From: a virus | DNA: 64,000 bases | Reading direction: 5' to 3' (one strand) | Virus record (IMG/VR): IMGVR_UViG_3300040809_000996 | Location: 62,001-126,000 of that record | Part shown: positions 43,667 through 52,174 of the stretch, in pieces | How the letters are laid out: each line of letters begins with the position of its first letter | Numbering within the stretch: position 1 is the first letter of the stretch | Translations under genes and position numbers: made by a program | Notes under the pieces: model-generated | What the model was told of the DNA's origin: nothing | The model's database searches: none | What the model saw: the letters and a program-made list of their open reading frames with translations, nothing else

Positions 43667-43852
43667 ATGAAATTATTTTTTACTGTAGCGGCTGCAACTA
43701 TTTTACTCGCAGCTTGTACTACACCACACAGAGAACACCATATGTCACGAATGCATGATCATGATCATTGCAATTCATGGCAACATCATGATCATGACGA
43801 TCAACACGGAAGTTCATACTGGCACACACACTGCACAGATGAACACAAATAA
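43667..43852 (+). CDS. His-rich small lipoprotein
   Basis: 61 residues with AAAGGAAA before ATG. Residues 1-17 form a lipoprotein signal (MKLFFTVAAATILLAAC) with the lipobox LAAC, cleaved before C17. The mature 45 residues hold 13 His and 6 Asp (for example HDHDHC, HHDHDDQH), a strong candidate for binding metal ions. Phage lipoproteins are known for superinfection exclusion and lysis (spanin o-type); the His-rich mature part fits neither typical pattern. Which membrane it reaches is not clear. Confidence 0.6.
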   Translation: MKLFFTVAAATILLAACTTPHREHHMSRMHDHDHCNSWQHHDHDDQHGSSYWHTHCTDEHK

Positions 43853-43876
43853 TCTATCAAATCAGTAATTTAATTA

Positions 43877-43922
43877 TTGACATTTGATAAATACTCGTGT
43901 AGCATATATGTTTGTGCTACAC
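43877..43922 (+). promoter_or_regulatory. gp32 promoter region and leader hairpin
   Basis: TTGACA (43877-43882) with a 17-bp spacer to TAGCAT (43900-43905) is a possible sigma70 promoter; GATAAATA (43886-43893), the late octamer, overlaps it. An 8-bp perfect stem follows (43897-43904 gtgtagca with 43915-43922 tgctacac, 10-base loop), about 50 bp before the gp32 ATG and ahead of an A/T-rich leader. In T4, a pseudoknot and unstructured leader let gp32 repress its own translation, so the arrangement may be analogous. Confidence 0.5.
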
Positions 43923-43972
43923 ATTTAAGGCAACAGCTAAGGCACATTTAACAATTTATAGAAAGGCATATT

Positions 43973-44935
43973 ATGGCAACTTTAGCAGAAATTCGAGCAA
44001 AACTCAAAGAACAAGAATCAAGACAAGGTGGAAACACATCCGGTGGTGATAACGGTATCTATCCCTTTTGGAATATGGCAGAGGGTACTACTGCATCTCT
44101 TAGGTTCCTTCCAGATGGCGATAACAACAATACTTTTTTCTGGCGAGAGCGACTAATGATCAAACTTCCTTTTGCAGGTGTAAAAGGAGAAACCGACAGT
44201 AAACCAGTACAGGTGCAAATTCCTTGTATGGAAATGTATGGCGAGAGTTGTGCTATCCTTAATGAGGTACGTGGCTGGTTTAAAGATCCTAGCCTAGAAG
44301 AAATGGGTCGTAAGTATTGGAAAAAGCGTTCATATCTTTTCCAAGGTTTTGTGAACGACGATCCATTAAAAGAAGAAACTGTACCAGAAAATCCAATCCG
44401 CAGATTTATTATTGGACCTCAAATCTTCCAGATTATTAAACAAGCGTTAATGGATCCGGATATGGAAGAATTGCCAACTGATTATACAAGTGGTATTGAC
44501 TTCCGTCTTAATAAGACATCTAAAGGTGGATTTGCCGATTATTCAACTAGTAATTGGGCACGTAGAGAGCGGCCACTAAACGACAAAGAAATGCATGCAA
44601 TTAATTCATTTGGCTTATTTAATCTAAATGATTTCCTTCCTAAGAAACCAACTGATGTTGAGCTTAAAATCATTCAACAGATGTTTGAGGCTAGCGTAGA
44701 CGGAGAAGCATACGATAGCGAACGATGGAGTCAATACTTCCGTCCAGCAGGAATGTCAGCAATGACTGGAGATCCTAATACAAATGCAAATTCTACTCCT
44801 ACTACAACAACTACTGTAGTTGAAACAAAAGAAGAAACTGTTACAGTAAGCGAACCTGTAGTAGCAGAAACTTCAGCAGGCGGGGATAATGCAAAAGACA
44901 TCCTTGCAATGATCCGAGCAAGACAAGCAGACTAA
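43973..44935 (+). CDS. 32: Single-stranded DNA-binding protein gp32
   Basis: 320 residues. The start LAEIRAKLKEQESRQ is the basic self-association domain, followed by IYPFWNMAEGTTASLRFLPD and FFWRERLMIKLPFAG, the core of the gp32 OB fold. GRKYWKKRSYLFQGFV and FADYSTSNWARRERPL fit the family in marine T4-like phages. The C-terminus is acidic and Thr/Glu-rich and ends DILAMIRARQAD. It coats ssDNA in replication and recombination. The leader has a hairpin and the ribosome site AAAGG. Confidence 0.85.
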   Translation: MATLAEIRAKLKEQESRQGGNTSGGDNGIYPFWNMAEGTTASLRFLPDGDNNNTFFWRERLMIKLPFAGVKGETDSKPVQVQIPCMEMYGESCAILNEVRGWFKDPSLEEMGRKYWKKRSYLFQGFVNDDPLKEETVPENPIRRFIIGPQIFQIIKQALMDPDMEELPTDYTSGIDFRLNKTSKGGFADYSTSNWARRERPLNDKEMHAINSFGLFNLNDFLPKKPTDVELKIIQQMFEASVDGEAYDSERWSQYFRPAGMSAMTGDPNTNANSTPTTTTTVVETKEETVTVSEPVVAETSAGGDNAKDILAMIRARQAD

Positions 44936-44945
44936 CACATTACCA

Positions 44946-44981
44946 GCAAGGAACATATTGTTCCTTGCATTCTGACTTTTT
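44946..44981 (+). terminator. Terminator-like hairpin between gp32 and uvsX
   Basis: A 9-bp perfect stem gcaaggaac/gttccttgc (44946-44954, 44960-44968) with a 5-base loop is followed, 8 bases later, by TTTTT (44977-44981). The gap to the T run is longer than usual, so it may act as a partial terminator or mRNA stabiliser that lets gp32 be made in excess. Confidence 0.6.
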
Positions 44982-44992
44982 AAGGCACAATT

Positions 44993-46090
44993 ATGGCAAA
45001 AGCATTTGATCCAAGTAAATTTAGAACACAATTAACAAAATCTATCACAGGCATGAGTGCTGGTTTTAATGATCCAACTGATTGGATATCAACTGGCAAC
45101 TATGCATTAAATTATCTTATCTCAGGAGATTTTCACAAAGGCATTCCATTAGGCAAAGTGAGTGTGTTTGCAGGAGAGTCCGGTGCAGGTAAGAGCTATA
45201 TCTGTGCAGGTAACATTGTAAAAGCAGCACAAGACCAAGACATTTTTGTTGTGCTCATTGACAGTGAAAATGCACTTGACGAAGACTGGCTTAGGAAATT
45301 AAATGTTGATACAAGCGAAAAAAAGCTACTAAAGCTTAATATGAGTATGATTGATGATGTAGCTAAAACTATCTCAGTCTTTATTGATGATTACAAAAAT
45401 CTTGAAGGAGAAGACAAACCTAAGGTATTGTTTGTTATCGACAGTTTAGGCATGTTACTAACACCAACTGATGTTGATCAATTTGGCAAGGGCGATCTTA
45501 AAGGTGATATGGGTAGGAAACCTAAAGCACTTACTGCACTTGTAAGGAATTGTGTAAACATGTTCGGCAGTCATAATGTAGGACTTGTAGCAACTAATCA
45601 CACATACGCAAGTCAAGATATGTTTGATCCTGATGATAAAATTTCAGGCGGACAAGGTTTTATCTATGCAAGTAGTATTGTAGTTGCAATGAAGAAACTT
45701 AAACTAAAAGAAGATGAAGATGGTAACAAAACCTCTGAAGTACAAGGTATCCGTGCAGCTTGTAAGGTAATGAAAACACGTTATGCAAAACCGTTTGAAG
45801 GAGTGCAAGTTAAGATTCCTTATGAAACTGGAATGAATCCGTATAGTGGTCTTGTTGACCTATTTGAAAAACAAGGTCATCTTGTTAAGGACGGAAATAG
45901 ATTGCGTTACATCGATAGTGAAGGAAATGAGCACAAAGAATATCGTAAAAATTGGACTGGCGAACTGTTAGATATGGTTATGCAAGACTATCCAAAAAAA
46001 CAAAAAGACATAAATACTCCATCTATGGAAGAGGAGATTATAGAAAATGACGGAACAACAGATAGTCGAGATTTGGAGCCTGTTTCGTGA
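44993..46090 (+). CDS. uvsX: RecA-like recombinase UvsX
   Basis: 365 residues. Walker A is GESGAGKSY (residues 61-69). DIFVVLIDSENALDEDWL and KVLFVIDSLGMLLTPTDVDQ give the Walker B-type core, and LVATNHTYASQDMFDPDDK and SGGQGFIYASSIVVAM complete the RecA core. It matches T4 UvsX in length (391) and drives strand exchange in recombination-dependent replication. It ends in an acidic tail overlapping the next gene by 44 bp. Confidence 0.92.
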   Translation: MAKAFDPSKFRTQLTKSITGMSAGFNDPTDWISTGNYALNYLISGDFHKGIPLGKVSVFAGESGAGKSYICAGNIVKAAQDQDIFVVLIDSENALDEDWLRKLNVDTSEKKLLKLNMSMIDDVAKTISVFIDDYKNLEGEDKPKVLFVIDSLGMLLTPTDVDQFGKGDLKGDMGRKPKALTALVRNCVNMFGSHNVGLVATNHTYASQDMFDPDDKISGGQGFIYASSIVVAMKKLKLKEDEDGNKTSEVQGIRAACKVMKTRYAKPFEGVQVKIPYETGMNPYSGLVDLFEKQGHLVKDGNRLRYIDSEGNEHKEYRKNWTGELLDMVMQDYPKKQKDINTPSMEEEIIENDGTTDSRDLEPVS

Positions 46091-46259
46091 GCACTGTGAC
46101 AAGAAACAGTTAACAGTTGCAGCAGAACACTTTGTAGAACTACTTGCAGATTTTGGAACGACAGACGATGCAATGAAAAATTCATTAGGAAATTGTAATA
46201 CACTTGATATTGCAATTTCCTATTACTTAGACATAGACGAAGATGATGAAGATTATTAA
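46047..46259 (+). CDS. Small acidic protein of unknown function
   Basis: 70 residues overlapping the uvsX end by 44 bp in another frame, with GAGGAG about 10 bp before ATG. The protein is helical and ends in a strongly acidic tail DEDDEDY. It lies between uvsX and uvsY, so a role in the same process is possible but not shown. Confidence 0.55.
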   Translation: MTEQQIVEIWSLFREHCDKKQLTVAAEHFVELLADFGTTDDAMKNSLGNCNTLDIAISYYLDIDEDDEDY

Positions 46260-46267
46260 AAGGATAA

Positions 46268-46723
46268 ATGGGTTGGTATAGCGAAGTTGCAAGAGACATT
46301 GGAAAAATTCCGGATGCTATATTGCATTTTGAAACTGAATTAAGAGATGCAAAACTTGAATGCAAAGTTAAAGGTAATGTTGAAAAACTTGCTGCAGAAC
46401 TTCCAGGAATTGTAGAACATCGTTTTAATCAATTGCAAGAAATAGAAGCTATATTAAACTATCTGAATATTGAACTGAGGAAATTACGTAGCAGTTATTT
46501 TAAAAAATATTTAGAAAATTATCAACGAGCATTGTCTAGTCGTGATGTTGAAAAGTATGTAGACGGAGAACTAGATGTGGTTGATTTTGAAAAGATAGTT
46601 AACGAGTTTGCTTTATTAAGGAATAAATGGTTAGGAATACTAAAAGGTCTCGATCAGAAACAATGGCAAATTACTAACATTGTTAAGCTAAGGGTAGCAG
46701 GAATGGAAGATGCAAGTTTATAA
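46268..46723 (+). CDS. uvsY: Recombination mediator UvsY
   Basis: 151 residues, all-helical, close to T4 UvsY (137). The segment LSSRDVEKYVDGELDVVDFE followed by RNKWLGILKGLDQKQWQITN then IVKLRVAGM matches the second half of UvsY (VLKVDTSLQYWGILLDFC...FAIKHIQDMRAF). UvsY loads UvsX onto gp32-coated DNA, and the gene order gp32-uvsX-uvsY supports the call. The stop overlaps that of the minus-strand glycosyltransferase gene (TTATAA). Confidence 0.75.
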   Translation: MGWYSEVARDIGKIPDAILHFETELRDAKLECKVKGNVEKLAAELPGIVEHRFNQLQEIEAILNYLNIELRKLRSSYFKKYLENYQRALSSRDVEKYVDGELDVVDFEKIVNEFALLRNKWLGILKGLDQKQWQITNIVKLRVAGMEDASL

Positions 46724-47473
46724 ATTTTTCCTATCTCCTATATTATGTACAAATTTTTCTTGCAAAAGAGGGTGTTGAAATGTCTCATCTGCATGACTTG
46801 TTTTACCTACAATTTTTAATCCTTTGTTAAAATCATAAAAAGAAAACTTATATTTTTTTAGGATAAAACCAATTACATATCCGTCATATGGTTTTTTTAA
46901 TTTAAACAAATAATCCGACGTATAAAATAATTTCAACAAAGAATAAAATTGTTTTACATGTTGATTTGCTAAATCAAAAATTAATATGCCACTTTCTATA
47001 TGCGGATATCTATGTGTTTGTTTTTCTGTTTGACAACCTAAAAACTTACCGTCATTTATTTTTAAAATAAAGTTTTTATCTACAAAATCTATCGTTTCAA
47101 CATCTCCGTCTAACCAAACAAAATTTTTCAAAGATACGTTTTTAATTTCATTTAATACAACAAACATTTTATGACTGAATTTAATTGTTTTATCTTTAAT
47201 AACTAAACCTTTTCCTTTAGAATCCTTATAATGATCGTTAACCCTTTCAATTAAATTTTTTTGAATCGTAGAAAAATTTCTTTTAAAAGATAAGATTTTA
47301 AAATTTGATGGTAAGTTTGGAACTGTAAAATCTAAATATAAATGTACATTGATGTTCGGAGACCAATATTTTTTAACACTTTCAATCCAAGATTTACCGT
47401 ACTTATTATAACCATTTTCACTAAATGTAGTAGCAAGGACTACTTCTTTTGTAACATTATCATAGTGTGACAT
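46718..47473 (-). CDS. Glycosyltransferase-like protein (GT-A, DxD type)
   Basis: 251 residues. It starts with VLATTFSENGYNKYGKSWIE, similar to the 52171 and 51449 genes, and has LKNFVWLDGDVETIDFVDKN, in which D-G-D is a candidate DxD metal motif, then SGILIFDLANQHVKQFY. This order is that of GT8-type glycosyltransferases. The product would transfer a sugar to glycan or protein. The stop is shared in TTATAA with uvsY. It is the last gene of the minus-strand part of the glycan island. Confidence 0.6.
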   Translation of the reverse strand: MSHYDNVTKEVVLATTFSENGYNKYGKSWIESVKKYWSPNINVHLYLDFTVPNLPSNFKILSFKRNFSTIQKNLIERVNDHYKDSKGKGLVIKDKTIKFSHKMFVVLNEIKNVSLKNFVWLDGDVETIDFVDKNFILKINDGKFLGCQTEKQTHRYPHIESGILIFDLANQHVKQFYSLLKLFYTSDYLFKLKKPYDGYVIGFILKKYKFSFYDFNKGLKIVGKTSHADETFQHPLLQEKFVHNIGDRKNL

Positions 47474-47931
47474 TTATCTATTATCTCATAAAAATTTAAA
47501 ACTCTTTGGTAATAAGGACGTTCAATTAAATTATAATCATGAAGAAATACTAAATGATTTTCTGCTAAATTATCTAAAATTGACTCTGCACACCATTGCC
47601 TAGCACGACCATCAATTAAAACTTTTGTAAATATTTCTTTCCTAGTTGTAACCCAATTTATGTAGGATAGAAACTGTTCTTTTTGTGTAGGTATAGTCCT
47701 TGGACTATCTGGAGGTACAAAACACAATTCAACATTAGCAAGATTATTTTCATTTAAAACCTTTTCATACCATTTTTTATCATGTTCAAGACTTACTAAT
47801 TTTTTTACCAAGGGTCCTAGCAGAGTTGTTGATGAACCGCTTCCGTACTCTAACATTATATCTTCTGAATTTAGATGTGAAATTAAAAAATTCCATTCTT
47901 TACTTTTCATATAAGGTTTAGATTTTTTCAT
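47440..47931 (-). CDS. SAM-dependent methyltransferase-like protein
   Basis: 163 residues from the ATG at 47931 (starts at 47952 and 47910 are also possible; 47910 would begin MKSKEWNFLIS). It has DIMLEYGSGSSTTLLGP (motif I region), LVSLEHDKKWYEKV (acidic motif II) and FTKVLIDGRARQWCAESIL, matching class I methyltransferase cores. No substrate domain is visible. The end overlaps the start of the glycosyltransferase gene and its start overlaps the FkbM-type gene. It probably methylates a sugar or lipid, by context only. Confidence 0.55.
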   Translation of the reverse strand: MKKSKPYMKSKEWNFLISHLNSEDIMLEYGSGSSTTLLGPLVKKLVSLEHDKKWYEKVLNENNLANVELCFVPPDSPRTIPTQKEQFLSYINWVTTRKEIFTKVLIDGRARQWCAESILDNLAENHLVFLHDYNLIERPYYQRVLNFYEIIDKCHTMIMLQKK

Positions 47932-48496
47932 ATAAAAAATCTTTCTTTTCAAAATAAATCTCTTTATATCCTAAATCTTTCATCAAATTACTGTAGTAAC
48001 TATCCTTTGTTTCAACTCGCAGGTTATCTTCTATACAAATATAATCTATATTATAAAAATTCCAATCTATAGATTTTAATATTTTTGATTCTGCTCCTTC
48101 TACATCTATCTGTAAATAATTTATATTTTGTAATTTTACTGCATCATTAAACGCTATGCATGGTACAGAATATTTTTTTGTGGAATTTATATATCTTTCT
48201 TTATGTTTTGGTTGATGAGATTCACTAATACCTCCCCAACCTGAAATATCTACTTCGACAAATTCTATTTCCCCAGTGTAATCATACACAGCGGCATTTA
48301 TACATTCGCATTTCCTTCTTTTTTTTAGTTTCCTAAAATTACCATATACTGGCTCAAAACACAATCCATGCCATCCTTTTTTTTCTAATACAAATGTAGA
48401 ATTTTGAGTTTTACCAGTATAGGCGCCAATTTCTACGAAGTAACCATTTTCTTTAGCTCTGTGTTTAGCAAACCAGTCACACACATACATGAACAT
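47918..48496 (-). CDS. FkbM-type SAM-dependent methyltransferase
   Basis: 192 residues. The motifs ENGYFVEIGAYTGKTQNSTF, HGLCFEPVYGNFRKLKKRR, CECINAAVYDYTGEIEFVEV and INYLQIDVEGAESKILKSID follow the order of FkbM methyltransferases (PF05050), including the D-x-E-G block. The family methylates sugar hydroxyls in surface glycans and polyketides. It overlaps both neighbours. Confidence 0.78.
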   Translation of the reverse strand: MFMYVCDWFAKHRAKENGYFVEIGAYTGKTQNSTFVLEKKGWHGLCFEPVYGNFRKLKKRRKCECINAAVYDYTGEIEFVEVDISGWGGISESHQPKHKERYINSTKKYSVPCIAFNDAVKLQNINYLQIDVEGAESKILKSIDWNFYNIDYICIEDNLRVETKDSYYSNLMKDLGYKEIYFEKKDFLYEKI

Positions 48497-49250
48497 TTTT
48501 ATTCCATAATCCTTTCCAATCTATACACGGAGGAGGTTTAACATGCGTATCTAAATGGAAACTTAAACTTGGTAAAGGACTAACAATCAAACTGTCTTTC
48601 CAAATTTCTTCGCTTAAATAACTGTCGAAATTCTTATACCTTCTTTCAACAAACATCTGCTGGAATTGGTCTTTTAATAGATTTAAATTTGCAGTTTTAA
48701 TGCACCAAGAAAAAGTTGTATTGTGAATCTCTCTCCAATATCCGTAATCACCTAAAAATAATTGATATCTACTCCTGCCGTCCTGTGTTCTAATATATCT
48801 ATCGCTATAGTCAGCTGGATAGATGATTAAATTAATTTTATCATTTTTTTGTTTTAGTATTCTATTTTTATTATCAATGAGATTAAAAAAACTCTCAGCA
48901 GCATTTTCTACAAATAAATAATCATCTTCTTGTATCCATACCCAATCTGTTGTTACATTATAGGCTTCTTGTAAACTTGTTTGGATATTTTGTCGTAATC
49001 CTCCTTTAGAATCTCCTATATAATTTACAATTTTTGCATCTATTGTTTTATAAAAATTTAATAATTTTTGACTAGGACGGTCTAGGATAATTACAAACTT
49101 AGTTCTATCTAAATAATTTTTAAATGAATTATAAAAACTTTGGAAACAAGTTATAGAAACTTCTGTTTTACTATTTGAAAAAAATCTATCTTTTGCATGA
49201 ACTCCAAACCTAGCATCGCATGCTCTCCAGACAACTGTAACATTTTGCAT
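48477..49250 (-). CDS. Glycosyltransferase-like protein (EDD motif)
   Basis: 257 residues from the ATG at 49250 (a longer frame from 49289 would cover the promoter). TTDWVWIQEDDYLFVENAAE contains the acidic E-D-D motif typical of GT-A enzymes; SKGGLRQNIQTSLQEAYNV lies before it. No Shine-Dalgarno sequence is seen, and AATAAATA ends 4 bp before ATG. Acts in the glycan island. Confidence 0.55.
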   Translation of the reverse strand: MQNVTVVWRACDARFGVHAKDRFFSNSKTEVSITCFQSFYNSFKNYLDRTKFVIILDRPSQKLLNFYKTIDAKIVNYIGDSKGGLRQNIQTSLQEAYNVTTDWVWIQEDDYLFVENAAESFFNLIDNKNRILKQKNDKINLIIYPADYSDRYIRTQDGRSRYQLFLGDYGYWREIHNTTFSWCIKTANLNLLKDQFQQMFVERRYKNFDSYLSEEIWKDSLIVSPLPSLSFHLDTHVKPPPCIDWKGLWNKNVHVCV

Positions 49251-49254
49251 ACTA

Positions 49255-49267
49255 TATTTATTAAATA
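49255..49267. promoter_or_regulatory. Divergent late promoter pair
   Basis: On the minus strand AATAAATA (49262-49255) is followed by 4 bases and the ATG at 49250. On the plus strand ATTAAATA (49260-49267) lies 22 bp before the ATG at 49290, which has AAGG. Both octamers are near-matches to NATAAATA. Confidence 0.5.
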
Positions 49268-49289
49268 CACATATAACGAAAGGTAGCAC

Positions 49290-49835
49290 ATGTTAGAAGA
49301 AGTACTCGATCATTTTAATAATTTTAAATTTAACAAACTATGCGATATCGGCGGAGGCAATGGACACAAAGCTAAAATTTTAGCTGATAAATTTAGTTCT
49401 AAAGTTTGGATAATAGAAGGAGATGCAAGAAATAATAATTTAAAAATTAATCCCGTAAAAGCAAAATGGAATGCAGATGCTGCAAATTTTGCCCATTACT
49501 GGATAAAAGAAAAACTTGTTGAAAAACAAAAAATAATTTTTAAAGATACCGAGTACCATCTAGTAGATGCTGATAATTTAGATTTAGAGGATTCAATAAA
49601 ATTTGATTTGATTACTTCCTTTATGTCTTGCGGATTCCATTATCCTTTAAATACTTACTACGAATTTATAAAAAAACATAGCCATGACGATACAAAATAT
49701 ATTTTTGACATAAGAATAAGAAAATATAAGAATAGCGATTTTGTAAAAATATTGCTTCCTCCTGAGGTAGAAATATTTAAAACTCTATACAAGTGCGATA
49801 AGTATCATACATGCGAATTAAAATTTAATTTATGA
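49290..49835 (+). CDS. Methyltransferase-like protein
   Basis: 181 residues. FNKLCDIGGGNGHKAKILAD is the glycine-rich SAM motif I (DIGGGNGH), VWIIEGDARNNNLKI the motif II acidic region, and KFDLITSFMSCGFHYPLNTY the motif IV-type segment. This is the plan of class I methyltransferases. The downstream gene overlaps by 4 bp. Substrate unknown; probably a sugar nucleotide or glycan given context. Confidence 0.65.
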   Translation: MLEEVLDHFNNFKFNKLCDIGGGNGHKAKILADKFSSKVWIIEGDARNNNLKINPVKAKWNADAANFAHYWIKEKLVEKQKIIFKDTEYHLVDADNLDLEDSIKFDLITSFMSCGFHYPLNTYYEFIKKHSHDDTKYIFDIRIRKYKNSDFVKILLPPEVEIFKTLYKCDKYHTCELKFNL

Positions 49836-50551
49836 AAAAAATATTTATTGGTTACGATCCAAGAGAAGACATTGCTTATCAAGTTTGCAAGCATAGCATT
49901 TTAAAAAGAACTCCAGATGTAATCATACAACCTTTAATAAAAAAAGATCTTGAAGCAGAAAATTGGTACACTCGTCCTATAGATAAATTAGCTTCTACTG
50001 AATTTACATTTACACGGTTCCTTGTACCTGCGTTAATGGAACACAAAGGTTGGGCATTATTTATAGATTGCGACATGCTTTTACAATCAGACATTACAGA
50101 ATTATTTGAATTAGCAGATGATCAATATGCTGTAATGGTTGTTAAACACAAATTTCATCCAACACATACAATGAAAATGGATGGTAGAACCCAGTCTAGA
50201 TATCCTAGAAAAAATTGGTCTAGTGTAATGTTATTTAACTGTGGTCATCCTAGTAATAAAATTTTGACTAAAGAGTTAGTAAATGACGAAACAAAAGATG
50301 GTGCATACTTCCATAGGTTTAGTTGGCTAAAAGACATTGAAATAGGCACACTACATCATGAATGGAATTACTTAGTTGGTCATTATTATAATCATGACGG
50401 ACCTCCTAAACTTATACATTATACAGAAGGCGGACCTTGGTTTAACAAATATTATATGCAGCATCTTTCAGTCGAATGGTGTAATGAATATAAGGACATG
50501 ACTGGCAAAGATTTTTTAAGAACAGACACAATAGACTATGAAACAAGTTAG
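49832..50551 (+). CDS. Glycosyltransferase family 8-like protein
   Basis: 239 residues. MKKIFIGYDPREDIAYQVCK is the nucleotide-sugar region and WALFIDCDMLLQSDITELFE gives D-C-D, the DxD metal motif, followed by YPRKNWSSVMLFNCGHPSNK and HEWNYLVGHYY, a pattern of retaining GT8-type enzymes. The start overlaps the methyltransferase gene by 4 bp (ATGA). Its acceptor is not known. Confidence 0.75.
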   Translation: MKKIFIGYDPREDIAYQVCKHSILKRTPDVIIQPLIKKDLEAENWYTRPIDKLASTEFTFTRFLVPALMEHKGWALFIDCDMLLQSDITELFELADDQYAVMVVKHKFHPTHTMKMDGRTQSRYPRKNWSSVMLFNCGHPSNKILTKELVNDETKDGAYFHRFSWLKDIEIGTLHHEWNYLVGHYYNHDGPPKLIHYTEGGPWFNKYYMQHLSVEWCNEYKDMTGKDFLRTDTIDYETS

Positions 50552-51452
50552 GGTTTATTATGGGGGTATTCCTTCTTCTAACACAAAAAAAGAAAAATCT
50601 TTGGTTCTAACAAATTTTCATATTGGAGTTGGTGTAGATGCTCAAAGTAAAGAAATTCGTACAAGATCGTGGGAACCAGCTGACTTAGCGGTCATACAAG
50701 GATGGGTACATAAAGATTCAGGAAGAACTCCACATTTGATGTTTAGAAAAGAAATTATTGCTTCTCAAAAAAAAATAGGTAAACAAACCCTTACAGTAGA
50801 TAGTAATTTATTTTTATATTTAGATAAATCAAATTCCTCAAATTATTTAAGATTTAGTTTAAATGACGTATTTCCTACAACAGGAAATTATTTTACTAAA
50901 ACAATTTTACCAGAAAGATGGCAACAAATTAAAAAAGATTATAATATAGATTTACAACCTTGGAGATTACAAGGAGAACATATATTAATTTGTTTACAAA
51001 GAAATGGCGGTTGGTCAATGAAAGGAAAACCTATTATAGAATGGTTTGATTGGGTTATTAAAAATTTACGTTCGTACACCACCCGGCCAATAATTGTAAG
51101 AGGGCATCCAGGCGATCGTAAGTTTAATTTAGATCAATTAATTTGGAAATATAGAGTAAAAAAAAGTAAAAATGAATTACTACAAGATGATTTAAAAAAT
51201 GCGTGGGCATGCATAACTTATAATAGCAGTCCTGGAGTAGCTAGTGCAATTGAGGGAATTCCTGTATTTGTAACAGATCCGGTACCACAAGATAGTCAAG
51301 CATTTGATATATGTAATACAGATTTAAAATTTATTGAAAGTCCGCTTTTGCCCGACCGACAGGAATGGATTGAAAAAATTGCAATGTGTCATTTTAATTT
51401 TGCTGATTTAAAAAACGGAATAGCATGGAATATAATTAAGGAATATATATGA
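50538..51452 (+). CDS. GT-B-like capsule-type glycosyltransferase, copy 1
   Basis: 304 residues. ILICLQRNGGWSMKGKP and IIVRGHPGDRKFNLDQ form a possible sugar-nucleotide site, and WACITYNSSPGVASAIEGIP followed by VFVTDPVPQ resembles the KpsS/capsule-glycosyltransferase block (...NSS...A...GIPVF). It is related to 53046-53891, sharing R.HP and NSS.../NHSS.P...A..GIP.F. Transfer of a sugar phosphate or sugar in capsule-like polymer assembly is possible. Four-base overlaps join it to both neighbours. Confidence 0.55.
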   Translation: MKQVRVYYGGIPSSNTKKEKSLVLTNFHIGVGVDAQSKEIRTRSWEPADLAVIQGWVHKDSGRTPHLMFRKEIIASQKKIGKQTLTVDSNLFLYLDKSNSSNYLRFSLNDVFPTTGNYFTKTILPERWQQIKKDYNIDLQPWRLQGEHILICLQRNGGWSMKGKPIIEWFDWVIKNLRSYTTRPIIVRGHPGDRKFNLDQLIWKYRVKKSKNELLQDDLKNAWACITYNSSPGVASAIEGIPVFVTDPVPQDSQAFDICNTDLKFIESPLLPDRQEWIEKIAMCHFNFADLKNGIAWNIIKEYI

Positions 51453-52174
51453 ATTTTGCAGCAGTAACAAGCATGAATAGAGCCTACTATGATCATGTAG
51501 GTAGAGCTATGTTAAGAAGTTATAAACATGGTTGGTCAGCTCATACTCCTATGCATGTATACAATGAAGGAGATTTTGAAGTTAAGGTAAAAACTATTGT
51601 ATCTATGGGATGGCATATGCCAAAAGAATATTGGGATTTCCAAGCTAGGCATCAAAATAAGAAAGTTAAACAATTTTCTAAAAAAGCATGGTCGATCATA
51701 AAAGGCTGTGCAGAAATAGATTGCGATAGATTAATTTGGATTGATGCTGATACAATTATAAAAACAGACATACCAGACCAACTTTTAAATCTAATTGCAC
51801 CAGAGGATGTGTTGAGTACACATTTTTCAGTGTGGCATGACGTTGATGGAAAAATTTTCCATAGTTGCGAAACAGGATTTTTTATACTTAACAAAAAACA
51901 TCCAGCTTTCCAAGAATTTGTTGATACATATAGAGACATTTATGTAAATGACAAGTATCACGGACTACGCAGATTTTACGACGGTGAAGTCTATGGTAAG
52001 ACCGTAGAACTTTTGGAAGCAAAAGGTAATAAAATGTTGAACTTAAATCTACATAAACTTAAAACTCCAATTCCAAAAAGTGTTTTAGCTCCATACATTG
52101 ATCACATGAAAGCTGGAGCGAAAGACGGAGTTGATAATGAAATATTAGAAAAACGCTTTAAATTAACAGATTAG
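51449..52174 (+). CDS. Glycosyltransferase-like protein (DAD motif)
   Basis: 241 residues. It starts AAVTSMNRAYYDHVGRAMLR and has CDRLIWIDADTIIKTDIPDQ with the DxD-type D-A-D motif, then FFILNKKHPAFQEF. This is the same family as 46718 and 52171. The stop overlaps that of the minus-strand neighbour by 4 bp (TTAG). Probably retaining GT-A; acceptor unknown. Confidence 0.7.
   Translation: MNFAAVTSMNRAYYDHVGRAMLRSYKHGWSAHTPMHVYNEGDFEVKVKTIVSMGWHMPKEYWDFQARHQNKKVKQFSKKAWSIIKGCAEIDCDRLIWIDADTIIKTDIPDQLLNLIAPEDVLSTHFSVWHDVDGKIFHSCETGFFILNKKHPAFQEFVDTYRDIYVNDKYHGLRRFYDGEVYGKTVELLEAKGNKMLNLNLHKLKTPIPKSVLAPYIDHMKAGAKDGVDNEILEKRFKLTD

Noticed and set aside
43853-43972. Possible tRNA or small RNA in the 120-bp gap before gp32
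   Set aside because: Only one short hairpin is present, with no cloverleaf or CCA end; better read as a promoter and leader.
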